Assembly (NCBI RefSeq): GCF_964204865.1
Contig: NC_135259.1
Span: 1,240,001-1,304,000 of the forward strand
DNA from: Styela clava
Lineage: Eukaryota > Chordata > Ascidiacea > Stolidobranchia > Styelidae
DNA: 64,000 nucleotides
Direction: 5' to 3'
Positions 30,688 through 43,300 of this stretch are shown piece after piece (within the stretch, counting starts at the first letter, position 1; every line of letters begins with the position of its first letter). Under the pieces are notes generated by a model. That model saw only the letters and a list, made by a program, of their open reading frames with translations, was not told where the DNA came from and did not search any database. The position numbers were made by a program, and so were the translations under genes.

Positions 30688-33600
30688 AGTGGCGGCGCGT
30701 CAATAGGGCCAACCGGGGCAATGCCCCGGTTGTTTTTTCGGTATAATAAAAAATATTCGAAAAATACCTCAATATCGGTTGCACAGACTGTCTACACTAG
30801 CCATATTCTCCCGACATGGTTCATTTTTCGCTCGCAAAGCCTTCGCCGAACGTCGACGGGGCGACGCCGATTTTGCCCCGGTTGCTCATTGTATATCGTA
30901 TTCTCTCTTTTATCTTCCACTCGCCGCGTTTGTCTCGTTTGTTTTCTGTTTCTTTTACTAAATCATCGGGGCCGATCGGGGCTAACCCCGAAATTATGAC
31001 GACGCAATGCCGACGTTTCTTACAACAACGTGTTGACATATTCACGCATTCCTTCTCGTTCGTTGGTTGCTTGAAGAGTTGATAGTTTCCTCGCCTTCGT
31101 TTTTGTCGCTTGTTTCGCTATTTGAATCAGTTAGAGACCTTTAGTCCATTCGCTTTCGATTTTCCACATTCCTTTTGAGCTCCTCACTTCTTTCCGGCTT
31201 CGAATTTCTTAGCCTTAGACCTCATAATGAATAAGGTTGATGCACTACTTCGCACTCCGTTTTCGCAGCTGCCGCTGGAACAAAAATTAGAGGTACAACG
31301 TCTTGGGCCTTATCGACCAAAAAATTGTTCACTGGAACAATCCCATGACGGAGGAAAGCGTCGGCGTACATTCTGCGCAGAAACTTGGTATAAAAAACAC
31401 GAATGGTTGTGTTACAGCGAGGACAAAAATGCACTTTTTTGTTTTATTGCCTATTTTTTGCTACCGCCCGTGACTCACGTTGGTGTAAATTTGGTTTTAG
31501 AGATCTTAAACATCTTTCCGAGCGTGCCAGGGATCATCAATCTTCTATGGAGCATCTGGACAATGCAGTAAAATACCGAACATTCGGAAATGTTAATATT
31601 GCAGCACAGTTGGATGAAGGACGCGCGGTTTCTATTCGTCGGCACAACCAAAACGTCGAGAAAAACCGCCATGTTCTCGGTCGATTGATAGATGTTTTGA
31701 AGTTCATTGGTTGTCACGAGCTGTCCCTCCGTGGGCACGATGAACGGGCTGGCTCTTCTAATAGAGGGGTATTTTTGGATATGGTGGAATACACCGTATC
31801 CCTAGATACATACAGTATTGAGAGATCATCTTGATGCCGCAACTGTTTCGAAAGGGACATCTAAGGATATCCAAAATGATTTGCTCGACTCAATGTATAA
31901 AATTTATTTACAACATTTGGCTCTGGAAATTGAGAATTGCCAGTTCCTTTCGATTCAGTCTGACGAGACAACTGACATCACGTGTGTTTCCCAACTGGCT
32001 GTGATTTTTCGGTTTGTGAAAGATGGTAAACTTACCGAGAGATTTCACAGCTTTGTACCAATCGTTGATCGCACGGCTTGCGGGATATCGGCTGTACTGA
32101 AAGAAGTGTTACAGCCTTACAACGCGAAGTCAAAATTGATAGCTCAAACTTATGACGGCGCGGCAGTCATGAGTGGGTCGAAACATGGTGTTCAAGTTTA
32201 TATAAAAGAAGATTGTCCTCATGCGCATTTTTTACATTGTTATGCACACCAATTTAACCTCGTTATTGAAAATATGTGTCTTGATACCCCTCTCGTCCGT
32301 ATATTTTTTGCAAATGTTTCGGGGTTTTCTTCATTTTTTTCCGTTTCGCCGAAACGCTCTGACCTCGTTCGCCAGATATGTAGCCGCCGTCTCCCAGCTT
32401 GTGCACCAACACGTTGGAACTTCCAATCACGCGTGGTGCAGGGCGTGTCCGAAATTAGGTCTGAGCTCATTGAGTGTTTCAATGGCATTCAGAGCTCTCC
32501 GGTTTGGGACGAACGCTCTGTGAGGGAGGCGGCAGGTCTAAAGCGTCTGCTAGAAGATGGTGAGTTTTCATTTTTTCTCGCTTTTTTCTCCACAATATTC
32601 TATCACGTGGATGTATTATACGGCGCATTGCAGTCATGGCTAATGGATGGAGCGTCTGTGCAGTCGTGTATTTCAGACTTCTGCGATGCTGTATCTCGTA
32701 TCCGGGAAACAATAAAATACAACGACACATGGAGTGCTTCTTTACGCCGCGGGCAAACAACGCAGCGTTTGATTTTGTCTGCAAAGAAATGCTGTGACAT
32801 TCTGGTGAATCAAATAGGCGATCGTCTGCGCACTGAACACCTTGCCGCGTTCTCTTTGATGAACCCCAAAAATTTTTCAAAATTTGCACGTCAATTTCCC
32901 ATCCATTTGTTGGCTACTGTCTCCAAATTTTACCCTATGATAAACGTGGGTAAATTGGAAAATGAATTGCGATGTATATACTCCAATCAAACTTTTTTGA
33001 ACATCACATCAACTTGCGCGCTCTATGGGTTCCTCATAGATAACACTCTAGTAACTACCTTTGCGGCGTTTCTGGACATCATTTTGACGACGCCTATTTC
33101 TTCCGCCGACGCAGAGCGAACATTCAGCACACTGAAGCGTATTAAAACGTATCTCAGAAACACAATGAAGCAAGATAGATTAAATTCCTTGGCTGTTTTA
33201 TCCATTCACAGAGACGTTATTTCTGGGATGCATGACTTTAATCAGCGCGTTATTGAGCATTTTGCTTCCAAGAAACCGCGGCGTGTTGCATATATGTTCA
33301 AGCAGTAGAAGTCTAGCAGCATATATACGCATGTCCTTATCTTTGCATTAACTTTCCTTTCTTCATAGTAACGTTTTAAATCTTATTTTAGGTTTTGTCT
33401 GCTTTCCCGAAGTTTCTGTTAATATGTCATTGTATTTATCTGGGTAAATATTGCCTTTTCTTTTGAAAGAGGTTTCAAAATAAACTATGTCTATATTTAT
33501 GAATCCCTTGACTTGGACTGGTTTTAAAGACACTTTCTTATCGTTAAAAATTGTCGCTTTTGCCGATTGGTTGTTACCGATGGAATGGTTTTTATACTCA

Positions 33601-33707
33601 TAAAATGATGGGAGAACTTACAGCGCTCATCCTGTCCCCGTAGATGGGGGTGACTTGGTCCCGCAGTAGCTTGCCCCGGTTGTCAAAATGACCACGCGCC
33701 GCCACTT
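30688..33707 (+). mobile_element. 3.0-kb hAT transposon with inactivated transposase
   Basis: Inverted ends AGTGGCGGCGCGT at 30688 and its complement ACGCGCCGCCACT ending at 33706. A second conserved inner block CAACCGGGGCAA lies about 22 bp inside each end. Flanking CTATATCC / CTATATAC is an 8-bp target duplication with one mismatch (the exact outer base is ambiguous). The element is visibly GC-richer than its surroundings. It encodes a ZMYM1/TTF-finger-type hAT transposase, annotated separately. Confidence 0.88.
31227..33308 (+). pseudogene. hAT transposase (TTF-type finger, DUF4371, hATC dimerisation), frameshifted
   Basis: The product would cut and paste the surrounding element. Seen in order: an N-terminal TTF-type finger region ('RTFCAETWYKKHEWLCYSEDKNALFCF', then 'KFGFRDLKHLSERARDHQ', H/C-bearing); 'LSLRGHDERAGSSNRG', the FRGHDE signature of the DUF4371 family; 'QSDETTDIT' and 'DGAAVMSG', carrying the catalytic acidic residues; 'AHFLHCYAHQFNLVI', the conserved HCxAHxxNL block; and a C-terminal 'SSADAERTFSTLKRIKTYLR', the hATC dimerisation domain. 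The long frame 31818-33308 (496 codons) is open, but the N-terminus needs two frame changes: one near 31450, where a T appears lost in a T-run, and one near 31812. So it is a recently damaged copy. Confidence 0.85.
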
Positions 33708-33978
33708 CTATATACCGAGAAATAATTTTGTCATTTACATCTCAACACCTCATTTGAAAACTTTTCATTAATGAATAAACAATAGGTACACATGCCTGAA
33801 GGATGCGGTCGATACCGGGCCAAGATAAACAAACTAGGTATGGTGTACAAAATAGTAAAATGTTGATTTGTCAAAACCAGGATTCGTATGAAAAGGAAAT
33901 TTGACAAAAAATAATATGCTAGTAAAAATACTGTGACAAGGTCTAACGAGATCGTTAAATGTACAAAATATGGTAATC

Positions 33979-34188
33979 CCGTAGTATGTTAACAAAGATG
34001 GCGAACATCGGAACATAGTATGTGTACCCGGTTAGGGTCAGGTCATAATTTTATTCCAATTTTCTTTATTTTATTTTTAGTTTGGGGACTAGACAAGTGA
34101 CTCCCGTAGTATCTGTACCTGAAATTATGGCCGAATCTGGTACACATACTACGTTCCGGTGACCGCCATTTTGGTTCACATACTACGG
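33979..34188. repeat. 210-bp fold-back MITE
   Basis: The left arm CCGTAGTATGTTAAC-AAAGATGGCG...GGAACATAGTATGTGTACC is mirrored by the right arm GGTACACATACTACGTTCC...CGCCATTTTGGTTCACATACTACGG. The arm length is about 50 bp. The internal GTATGTGTACC block also occurs in the loop of the 3746-4277 element and near 43869, marking a small dispersed family. Confidence 0.75.
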
Positions 34189-34227
34189 CAGTACTCAAAT
34201 ATATATATACCAAATCTAGACTTACAA

Positions 34228-34900
34228 TTACTTACTTAAACTGACTTTGGCACCGAATCGGCATCCATCGGCGCCGTTGCACACCAGGTCTGACATGTAA
34301 AGAAAGGAAAAGACAATTAATGATATGACTTTCGTTTTCGTTTTGTTTGTTTGAGCAATATCAGTATACAACAGTATCCATCTCGATTGTGAGTGTTTCA
34401 ATTTATTATTGGCACTATCTCCCAAATGTTTGAACCAATTATTAGAATCAAGAAGAGATTCAGTTATATATGCATTTCTGATCATATTCATTCAATACAG
34501 TAGCTCAGAGAATTAACTCAAATTTACAGAAACTAGACCCAGTAACTAAAATCAATGATAATTTTGTTCCATTTCGTTTCTTTTTTGATGTCGAGTACAC
34601 CCAATAAAGTATAAGACGATATTGGTATAAAGGTAGTAAAGTACGATTGTACACCAAAACTTGCAAAACAATAATGCGTCAATTCTTTTACTTTTGCATT
34701 TCTATATTTCCGCAATATAAAGTAAAAGTTGACAATATCTAGTTTTTATTTACCCCAACTGATCAATAGTTAAAATGGTCGGAAATATTTACGATTCAAA
34801 TAGTCAAATTGCGTTGTTAAGAAAACCTATGCCTATGGAAAACAGTGTCTTTTATAAACACGTTTAAGAACATCAGCTGTGTGACAAGAACATATAACTT
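34228..34900. repeat. Reverse-orientation copy of the 26.5-27.4 kb interspersed repeat
   Basis: On the minus strand 34440-34420 reads GATTCTAATAATTGGTTCAAACATTTGGG, matching 27211-27240. The ATTTACGATTCA...AATTGCGTTG segment near 34790 matches the complement of 26890-26925. Noncoding. Confidence 0.5.
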
Positions 34901-35268
34901 ACATGTAGATGTGTAGAGTAAAATATTTGGTATTTATAGCCTCATACTTGGTCTTCAATTTGGAATTTGTATAGTTTCTACAAAATTATAATCAGTTTCA
35001 ATTTCATTCATTCGATTCTGAAAATTTGTAATTGTAGCAAAATTCGCTGTGTCATTGAAAAAAAAATGTAATAAATAATACATCATTCTGATAGATTTTT
35101 ATTGTAAATTGGAACAACACATCTGTATGACTGAAAACAGGCTCATAGTTAGACTCATTTTCTTTACCTATAGAAAGTATAAAACGCTCCATAATAAAAT
35201 GAGTAATCTCAATAACCCTTCTGGTGCCCATTGTGTTTCCTCTGAGATTAAATTAGAAAAACATTTTA

Positions 35269-36099
35269 CATATCGTCACGCTAATAACCGAATTGCGTAA
35301 GTCATTTTTGGCGGTTTTGAGTTTTTCATAAAATAGGTATTTATGTAATGCTGCGCACCTGTCTGTTAACTCAGATTTTATTTTAAGAATTCCGAACCCC
35401 ATAAAAATAGAGATTTTGTATGATACGCAAATTTGTTCAATTGTTTCGTCATAATGAATTATCATTGTTAACGCAGGACTATTATGACGTCACGAAGGCA
35501 AAATAACCTCGGCGAAGGATTTTCTAGTTTTTGCATCTCAGATTCTAGCTTAGCGCTTATAAATTTCAGTTTAAACTACAGTATAGGAAGGCGTGCACTT
35601 GTGATATTCACTGTCTGAATCCAATTCACCTTGGTTGGCTTTTATATAAGGGTACATTGCTGTTTTATTCTTTATATTTAACTTTAGTCTTATTTCGGTG
35701 GATGTGCAGAGCGTGTTTTTTTGAAATATATATTTTTAAACATAAAAAATAATGTAATTGAAACAGATTAGCTATTTTGGGGATTAGACATCGTATATAC
35801 TAAGAATTACATTCATTTTTGGATTGTTTTGTTTTCAGGACTGGTACATATAGTCAAGTTGCCAAATTGCGTATGTCCCCTAGTCATAGACACATTTCTG
35901 CCTAAGTCACAGTGCGTCATTATGACGTCACTTGACTGCGTCATACAAATTAACTTGAATCCGTCTACGATCGAAAAATTGAACTATGGCAAATTATTGA
36001 TTCTCAATGGCATAGCAATATCATTAGGAAGTTTTTTACGTTTTTCTCAAAACTGCTGAAAATGACTTACGCAATTCGGTTATTAGCGTGACGATATGC
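35269..36099. repeat. Inverted-repeat element, about 830 bp
   Basis: Left end ATATCGTCACGCTAATAACC then GAATTGCGTAAGTCATTTT; the right end is its near-perfect reverse complement ending ...GCGTGACGATAT. The arms are about 75 bp. Inside, ATGACGTCA occurs near both arms (35488, 35924). No transposase gene; superfamily unknown. Confidence 0.72.
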
Positions 36100-36345
36100 A
36101 ACAATGCTCCCATTACCAACTGAAAAAAAGTTTTTTTCTAAATAATTTACGTAGGCCTACTTTAAGTGGCAGCGTACAGGGAATGTGAAAGAGTGTTAAA
36201 AATAACTTATTGTTTGTTACTGTTCTTAATAAAAAAATCCCTTTCTCGGTCCAGTAGTCAAGAAGACTTGTCCTTGCATATATAACGCAAAGTTTAAATG
36301 AGGATAGTAAATGTGATACTATTATGTTAGTATGATCAAATATAT

Positions 36346-36940
36346 AGGGTGGTCCAAGTTTGTCGGCTTCGGGGGCCCACTATTAATTTTGTATTGTTCG
36401 CGGGCCGCAATAGTGACAAGAATAGATAAACAGTGGAATACAAAACAAAAATACTTACAAATAACTTTACAAAATAACTTACAAATAGCTGCAGATTGTT
36501 TGATTACGAATTTTACCAAATTTGAGATACGGGAGGGTTACTAAATTTTTTGATATATATATGGGCATCATTTTTTGTAATACCGTTTAGGCTGGTTGCA
36601 TAAAACACCAGGCAGGAATTATATTGTTCCATACATTAATATTTAGTTATCAGGGATAGCCAACCTAGGCCAATCGATTCCTCATTAGTTTTCTATTAAG
36701 TCTATTTTATTAGCATATATTCCCGACCAAAAAATAGAAAGCCAGTTAACAATTTAGACTAGCCAAGCACATTATTCAACTTTGCTAGGTGTCTCAGTTA
36801 GCCAAAACACTAGTCGATTCAGTGACATTACTGATGTAACAATATATGCCAAAGATTTTTTTGGTTATTTTTAAGACAAAACAACACCAAATGCGATTTT
36901 TGGATTATCCTCCCGCAAATGCGACGCGGGCCACGGAAAA
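36346..36940 (-). mobile_element. Reversed, truncated copy of the CAGGGTGGTCC hAT family
   Basis: From 36346 the sequence parallels the reverse complement of 30336 backwards (AGGGTGGTCCAAG, TTGTCGGCTTCG, ATTGTTCGCGGGCC). 36690-36860 parallels the reverse complement of 29620-29740. It lacks the nested MITE found at 29752 and the last about 50 bp of the far end. Confidence 0.7.
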
Positions 36941-37537
36941 TAATACTAAATAATGGAAATACTAGTTCAGTATTAATTTTATTATTTAATATTATTCGAC
37001 CATAATCATGATATATATATATATAGTAAAACTTCTCCCAAACCTGTATAGTGTATAAGTGTATAGTGTATAGTGATTATTGCCATAATCAATCTGGAGT
37101 TCAATAAACCAGAGCATTTAAATTTAAAAAGAATAAATAAATATAATTCTGAATAATATTCCAATCATCAGCTGCAGTTAATGCGGTAAAGGCAATTTAC
37201 TTCAGTATGTCGGATAAACTTGAGACATCACCCCTAAGGCCAAACAAGTACTATTCGACAAATTAACAATAAGACAAATCTTCAAGACATAGGTTTTTCC
37301 TCGATATTTCCTTGTACAACAAGATTCCACACAATTTTCAAACCATGTAGTAGATCTGGATATAAATCCTGATACGTAAATATATATATTAGCACAATTG
37401 TAATTTATTAAAATAAATATTACGTTATTAATAAAAAGTTTAGTATATGCCTTCGGCTTTGTACGATAAATAAATAAACTATGATATGCTAAAAAATTGA
37501 ATGTTATAAAAACGGGTTTTGTAAACGTGATATACAT
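36941..37537. other. Non-genic AT-rich stretch with an AT microsatellite
   Basis: An (AT)n run lies at about 37009-37025 and a CTTCGGC-containing short frame on the minus strand has no motif. Nothing else supported. Confidence 0.5.
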
Positions 37538-38690
37538 AGGGATGGCAGAATCGACTCCGGATTCTATTCCAGAATGGATTCTTTGGGGATTCGACTGAAA
37601 TCGATTCCGGTGACTTGGAATCGATTCCTAAGTGTTACAACTTGGATTGCAAAATAAGTATATATAACGTTTTGTGACACATATATGTATAAACCGCTAT
37701 ATGAAGTTGTTATGACGCCGCAAACTTCACTATAATTCTACACTCTCATCCCACTAGCTCGTTCGCGCGGGTCAAGGACACGTGCCGCATTTCATTCGTA
37801 TATTTTTTTGTCTTCCCTATTGCGTTCATAACTCCTATTTACTTGAAGCAAGATGCATTAGGAAAAGTGAAACGACTGTTGCAATTTTAAGTATAAAATG
37901 TTTCCACCGCAATCCGGCAGACCGGAATAGCCAAATAGCTCTCCAATAGAACGAATTAAGCATATATTGAAAATCTCATCAATGATGATTTTGACAGCTT
38001 TGAAGCAAGGGGTGGCGACATTGGTAAATGGACCAGGGAGGTGGAGGCTTTAGCTGAGATATCAAAGTATTCAAATGACAGAAATTTTCCAATATCAGCG
38101 ATCCAGGAAGAAATGTTGCAATGGTGGCCAACAAAACGAAAATTCTTATCTAAACATTGCAGTTATTGTCCAAAAGTACCTTTGTGTTCCATCAACATCC
38201 GCTGCATCAGGAAGAGCATTTAGCACAGCGGAGCTTACTGTCTTCAAATTGCAATAGAGACTCAGGGAGGCGTGTGAACGAATTGAACTTTAGATTGCAA
38301 TAGATTTTTAAGTGTACATACAGACAGTTTTGTTATTATGTTGTTGTTGTTGTTAAAATTCATTTTCCTGGTGTTGTTATGAAAAATAACTTTACTCACC
38401 TACTTGAACTATTACTTTGAAATTTTAAGTGGTTATAAATTGTACTCCTTTCCCTAGAAGGCTACTACGTTTATTTTATGTATTTCGGTAATTTCTGTGG
38501 AGTCTAAGGGTTTCTTTTTACGTGCGATTTAACTTGGGCCTCATGTCAATATATTTGAACATCGCTCTTTTGTTCCAGTTCATATGGTATTGGTTAGGTG
38601 TCTATGTTCTCTCGGTAAGCTATGTACAGGAATTGTGATTCGGAATCGAAAATTTAGGAATCGGATAAGAATCGAATACTTGTAAGTAAT
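37538..38690 (+). pseudogene. Deleted hAT element with transposase C-terminal relic
   Basis: The left end TAGGGATGGCAGAATCGACTCC resembles ends of ZBED-type hATs, and iterated GGAATCG/GATTCC motifs occur at both sides (37550-37630; 38638-38680). Near 38130-38260 the plus frame reads 'IVQKYLCVPSTSAASGRAFSTAELTV', the hATC signature (KYLxxPATSAASERVFSxAGLTV), preceded by a decayed QWWxxNExxxPxL segment. The rest of the transposase is deleted and the right terminus is not clean. Confidence 0.65.
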
Positions 38691-39346
38691 CATACTTAGC
38701 ATCCTTATACAAAGAACAATGAAACTACTTTTATTTAGTCGCATTGTTGGTCGCAATTGCGTGTAGGCAGAAGAAACCTAAATTATACTGATATGGATGT
38801 ATATCGTAATTGCAACATGTTCCCAGCACTCATGAAATTGGTGTGCCAATGTATCGAATGAAAGATGGATTCAGCAAAATTAAGGAGTCTCACGTCTTTG
38901 GGTAACTGTGTCCCGAAGTGGATTAGTTTTTTTCAACTATACGTATATTTATCTAACTATTTTAACTCCTCAGGTTACCGCGCATAAATATAATATCAAG
39001 AATAACAGAATTATAGAAGCGGCTTGATATAACTATTTTCATATATATATATCAAAGAATATTTACTTACCTTAATATTGCGACAAAAGTAGCAACGACA
39101 ACGTCGAATAGTCTCCTGCGAAATAGACAAACCATTCGTCATCACGTAGTCCTGTGACTGCTTCTCTACTTCCCGCTTAAAGTAATTAGCGATATCACAT
39201 AGTTAATTACTGAGCCGGTATATCGGTTGAGCTCTAATACCGAGGGAGTGTGACAATAAAGATTCATGCCTCCAGTCTCAACGTGAATCAAAATACCAAA
39301 GCATACAAGTCACAACTGTAGTTTGCAAGCTTATCGGTTCCTAGTA
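38691..39346. other. Non-genic stretch
   Basis: No coding, RNA or repeat structure could be supported here apart from a short AT run at 39042-39051. Confidence 0.5.
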
Positions 39347-39354
39347 GTCTACCT

Positions 39355-40092
39355 CAGGGTGGTTCAAGGTTGCTAGGTTGAAGGACGCAAAAACTTTTGA
39401 AGAGGTCTCGCGGGCCGCAAGTCGGAGAAAACCCAAAAGTTATCGAAATATCGCGAGTTTACTTACTTTAAATTTAATAAAAAACGAGAGTTTACCGTTC
39501 TAATCAGACTATCATTATGTTGCATGGGTGGCGTTCTTTTGAAGAATATATATAAAGCCTTCAGTTATTTTGAAGTTAATTCTCGAGAATTACCGTTGTG
39601 GTTAGCGCATCTCGCGTTTAATGTCGCTTCAAATTATATTCTTTCGCGACAGATATTACTTGAAATCAAACCAGACACTGTGTGATGGGCAAGGAAATAC
39701 GTTTCCGCCGTTTTTTCCTTATGTCATCTTTTTTGCGACACTCATTTTATTACGAATTGTTATATTGAGTAATTTAAAAACTTGCAGCGTGAACAAGCAT
39801 CGTCAAATACCAGCTAAGTCCGTCTAAGTTGGTATTTCGTTACCTAGCTAAAAAAACTGGATTCCGTGGCGTTAAGTCGGCTCTGCGTTTCGTCACTACT
39901 GTCACATGGCCGACGCTTAAAAACAGAGGAGTGTTTTTACTAAAATAATCGTTAAAAAAAAAGGTTTGAATCTCGGGATCCCAATCCCATTTGAAATAGC
40001 TGAAAAAAACTCAAAAACGTTCCTCCCTTAGATACAAATATACGCCAAAAAATTGTTCTGTGAGTCGCACGGACAGGGTTTGGACCACCCTG
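39355..40092. mobile_element. 738-bp nonautonomous hAT with perfect 8-bp TSD
   Basis: Ends CAGGGTGGTTCAAGG and (reverse complement) CAGGGTGGTCCAAACC. The target duplication GTCTACCT at 39347-39354 and 40093-40100 is perfect. Ends match the 29468-30336 family but the interior is largely different, so it is a sister subfamily. No transposase motif in the short internal frames. Confidence 0.9.
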
Positions 40093-40100
40093 GTCTACCT

Positions 40101-43100
40101 TATCAAAAAACTAAGTTTCAGTGTTTATTTTTAATAAAGAAGGTTAATATGATACTTGAAGACGAAAAATAAGCGAACATTTTGAAGTTTGAGTCGTCTG
40201 GTGAACTCGTAATATTTTAATAAACACCGATAAACTATATAAAATTCTGCTCTAAAATGTCTGTGGTGCCCCTCTTTGGTTGGTGTCCTAATCACGTGCT
40301 TATACTGTTTAATGGTTAATCCTGCACTGTTCTTAACCTTTGTCAGCCTGCCGAACCCCTACGCTATTCCGTAAGCTCCTGTTGAACCCCAAATTTTTGA
40401 AGCAAGAGCGCAACCGGAACTTGTTAAGGGTAAGCCGATTTTGTACAAATTCATAGGAAATTTGACCGCCTTCAATTGATAAAATATGAATTCGTTGCCC
40501 TACTGTTGAGCATAGGTTGTTTTTTTTTTGAGTAAAATTTGAAGAAAATGATCCGTCAAGAGAGTATCAACTATCAACCACCGAAAGAACCTCTGGTTGC
40601 GCCATTAGTTGTAGCGGAATAAATTGCAACAAACAGTAAGCTTTATTTATTCATTAGTGACACTTCTGCTGCTGTTTTTCGGTGACCAACTGAGATTCAC
40701 GCGGTTTCGTTTCAGAAAGAGAGAATTCCCATGTCATTTTCGCATTGGAGTCACGTTCAGTTGAGCAGGTGAATCCAAACTGTACAGCAGGCCTGCACAA
40801 CATGCGGGCCGCATGTGGCCCGCTAGATACATCTGTGCGGCCCGCGGGTGTTTGGAAACACGCCACTTCTCGGGTCTAACAATCAAAACCGGCATTGTTC
40901 TGCAAGAGCGCCGCTGCTCCGAAATCGTGAGATTTATGTTTTGCAGTAGTTTCAATAAATATCGAACTTTGTGTGAAATTGGTGTGCCCTTCGCGACCCC
41001 TAAAATTCGTCGCTCTACCCCGCGCCCCCCAGTTTGGGAAATTTAGATATCTCAGTATTCAGACTTAATCACGTTTAAAACAATATCGGTATACAATCTC
41101 ACACCCATTGGTGCATATTAGCAACCTATTATTAACCCCATTATTTTTTACTAGAAGTTTATGAAACTGAAGTTTCTATTTTGATTCTTTTTGAATTTAG
41201 AATCTAAAAAAACAATTCCTTCATTTATGGATGTTACAGAAATTCTCGCACAAAAGATATTGCTATTTACTGTAAAATTTTAAATAAATTGGAGCAGATT
41301 TTGTAGAAAAATGTAATAAGTAAGTCGAAAAAGTACAAAAGAGGAAGATCTATTGCAACTAAACGGCTTGTTTGTCTAGCTCAGTGATTTTCAACCGGTG
41401 TTCCGCGAAAAATTGCTACTTTGAAGTATTATGACGTCATTCGAATAATATAAATAGCGTCGATTTGAAAATGGCGAGTTAGAGTTTTGGAAAGTCGGTA
41501 TAAAAAACTTGTAACCAGAGAAGAAATTGTTAAAGAATTGCTCTTCATCGTCATCTCACCTAACGACCACGTAGAAATGTCTTTATTTCGGCTTTTAAAG
41601 CAACACTCAGGATTCACGCAATCACACATTTATCTAATCACAGTATCTTTTTGATTTATTTCGGAAATAACACTGACACCAGTGTGGAGCATAAGAAACT
41701 CAATTATCGTCCTAATTAATAAATGTGTGCATCACGCTACAGTACAGCATAGTCATCAGACCAAGTTCTTTTCTTGGATGACATATTCCACGAATGGGAT
41801 TCCTCGGAATTGCAAAGAGTTTTTGGAGAAAAGAAACGTTGAACCACTCTAAGATTGCGGTGCAATCTATTATTCGATTCGAAGTGCCCAGCTCTAGTCG
41901 TTGGAAAAAAGTTGTTGTTGTGTTTTGTTATAAAAGTTGTGCTGATGGGAAGGGCAAACGGCAAAAGCGGCTAAGCGCTATATTAGGATCGTTGACGGGT
42001 GATGTTATTTTTACTAAAAGCCCCGCCATGAAATATTCTGTTCTGGAAATTTTATCTTTCAGTGAAATTCAAACGTGACCTAATTTGTCATTCATTTATG
42101 TGCACTTGTTATATTCAAGTGGTTCGTAAAATTGAGATACGTATATTAGTAGGTTATAAATAACATGCCGTTTACGCAAATATTGAGGTTCAAAATTTCG
42201 AGATTTGTAAAACAACCTTAGATTCTTAGCAAAGCCCATATATACCCAAGTTGCGCAACAATGGAAATTGGCCGCCATTTTCGATCAATGTCGCCTGCGA
42301 GGTTACGGCGGTTCTGCGTGATCTTCGGCTAGGCTGGTGTCTTCTGCTATAAAATTATGGGCTACTCGGCGTCTAATTGCAGCGGGAATAGCGAACAGTG
42401 CAACTATTGAAGCTATCAGCAGATGCCGAGAGAAGAAACAAATGGGAAAATATTTGTAGAGGCTGGAAATCCGGCCCAGGCAGTTCATTGTGTGAGGTTA
42501 GTCAAACGAATAGCCTAATGTCAAACTCACACCAGACAGGCTAGTAATCTGCAGGCTGTACATAGTTTTAGGATGATGTCACATTTAATTATTATTTATA
42601 TCACGTTGCCGATCCGACTCACTCAAGTTAGCCCAGAAAAGTTACGTTGAACTACTAAGATTTTCTAAACGCTGGTTTCAGGTGTCAGATTAGGAAAACT
42701 GTATTTAAAGTCATCCTATGTAATGCAAAGTCAGAAATCAGTGCATTGAATGTATAAGATTCACTGCCATGATTGCCTGGAGTCCTACGGTCACAACAAT
42801 TCATAGTAATTAGCAGCAGTGTGAATAGAAAATTCGGAGCTAAGTGGAAATAATGCTTTATCTTTCGAATTTCTGAACTGAATGCGTGTTTAGTTAAGTC
42901 ACTGGCAATTATATTTTGTGGTAAAAATTGGATGCTTGCTATTTCAAAAGTACGTTCATTTTATAACCTACAACTCATTCCATTTTCAGACTCATTTTTG
43001 AAAAATATCAATTTGAACCGAAGAGGAAAAAAATAAAATGGGATATAGGCAATATTCGATGAGCCAAATTCACCAGAAAATTCAAATCATCAAAAGCTGA

Positions 43101-43300
43101 ATTAGCTAATATATTGACTGAGATGAAATTTCAAAAAAGAACAATAAGCCTACAGTAAGTTTTGAATGCCAAAGTAATCTGTAATTGTCAGTTTGAATGT
43201 CTTGAAATGAATCATTTCACTTACGTTTTAGGTTTGATCAAAACATCCTACTCCAGGTGCCACCAGGACAAACCAGTTGTGCCAGAAGCCTATAATGTTG
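40101..43300. other. Non-genic stretch with several hAT-type repeat ends
   Basis: 40325-40400 has AACCTTTGTCAGCCTGCCGAACCCC and 40790-40865 has GCGGGCCGCATGTGGCCCGC with flanking GTGCGGCCCGCGGG, both typical of nonautonomous hAT interiors. 41380-41412 (CTCAGTGATTTTCAACCGGTGTTCCGCG) looks like another repeat start, with a relative at 54061. Ends and duplications could not be paired. No gene supported. Confidence 0.4.

Noticed and set aside
37009-37025. AT repeat considered as a regulatory site
   Set aside because: Simple microsatellite with no neighbouring gene.
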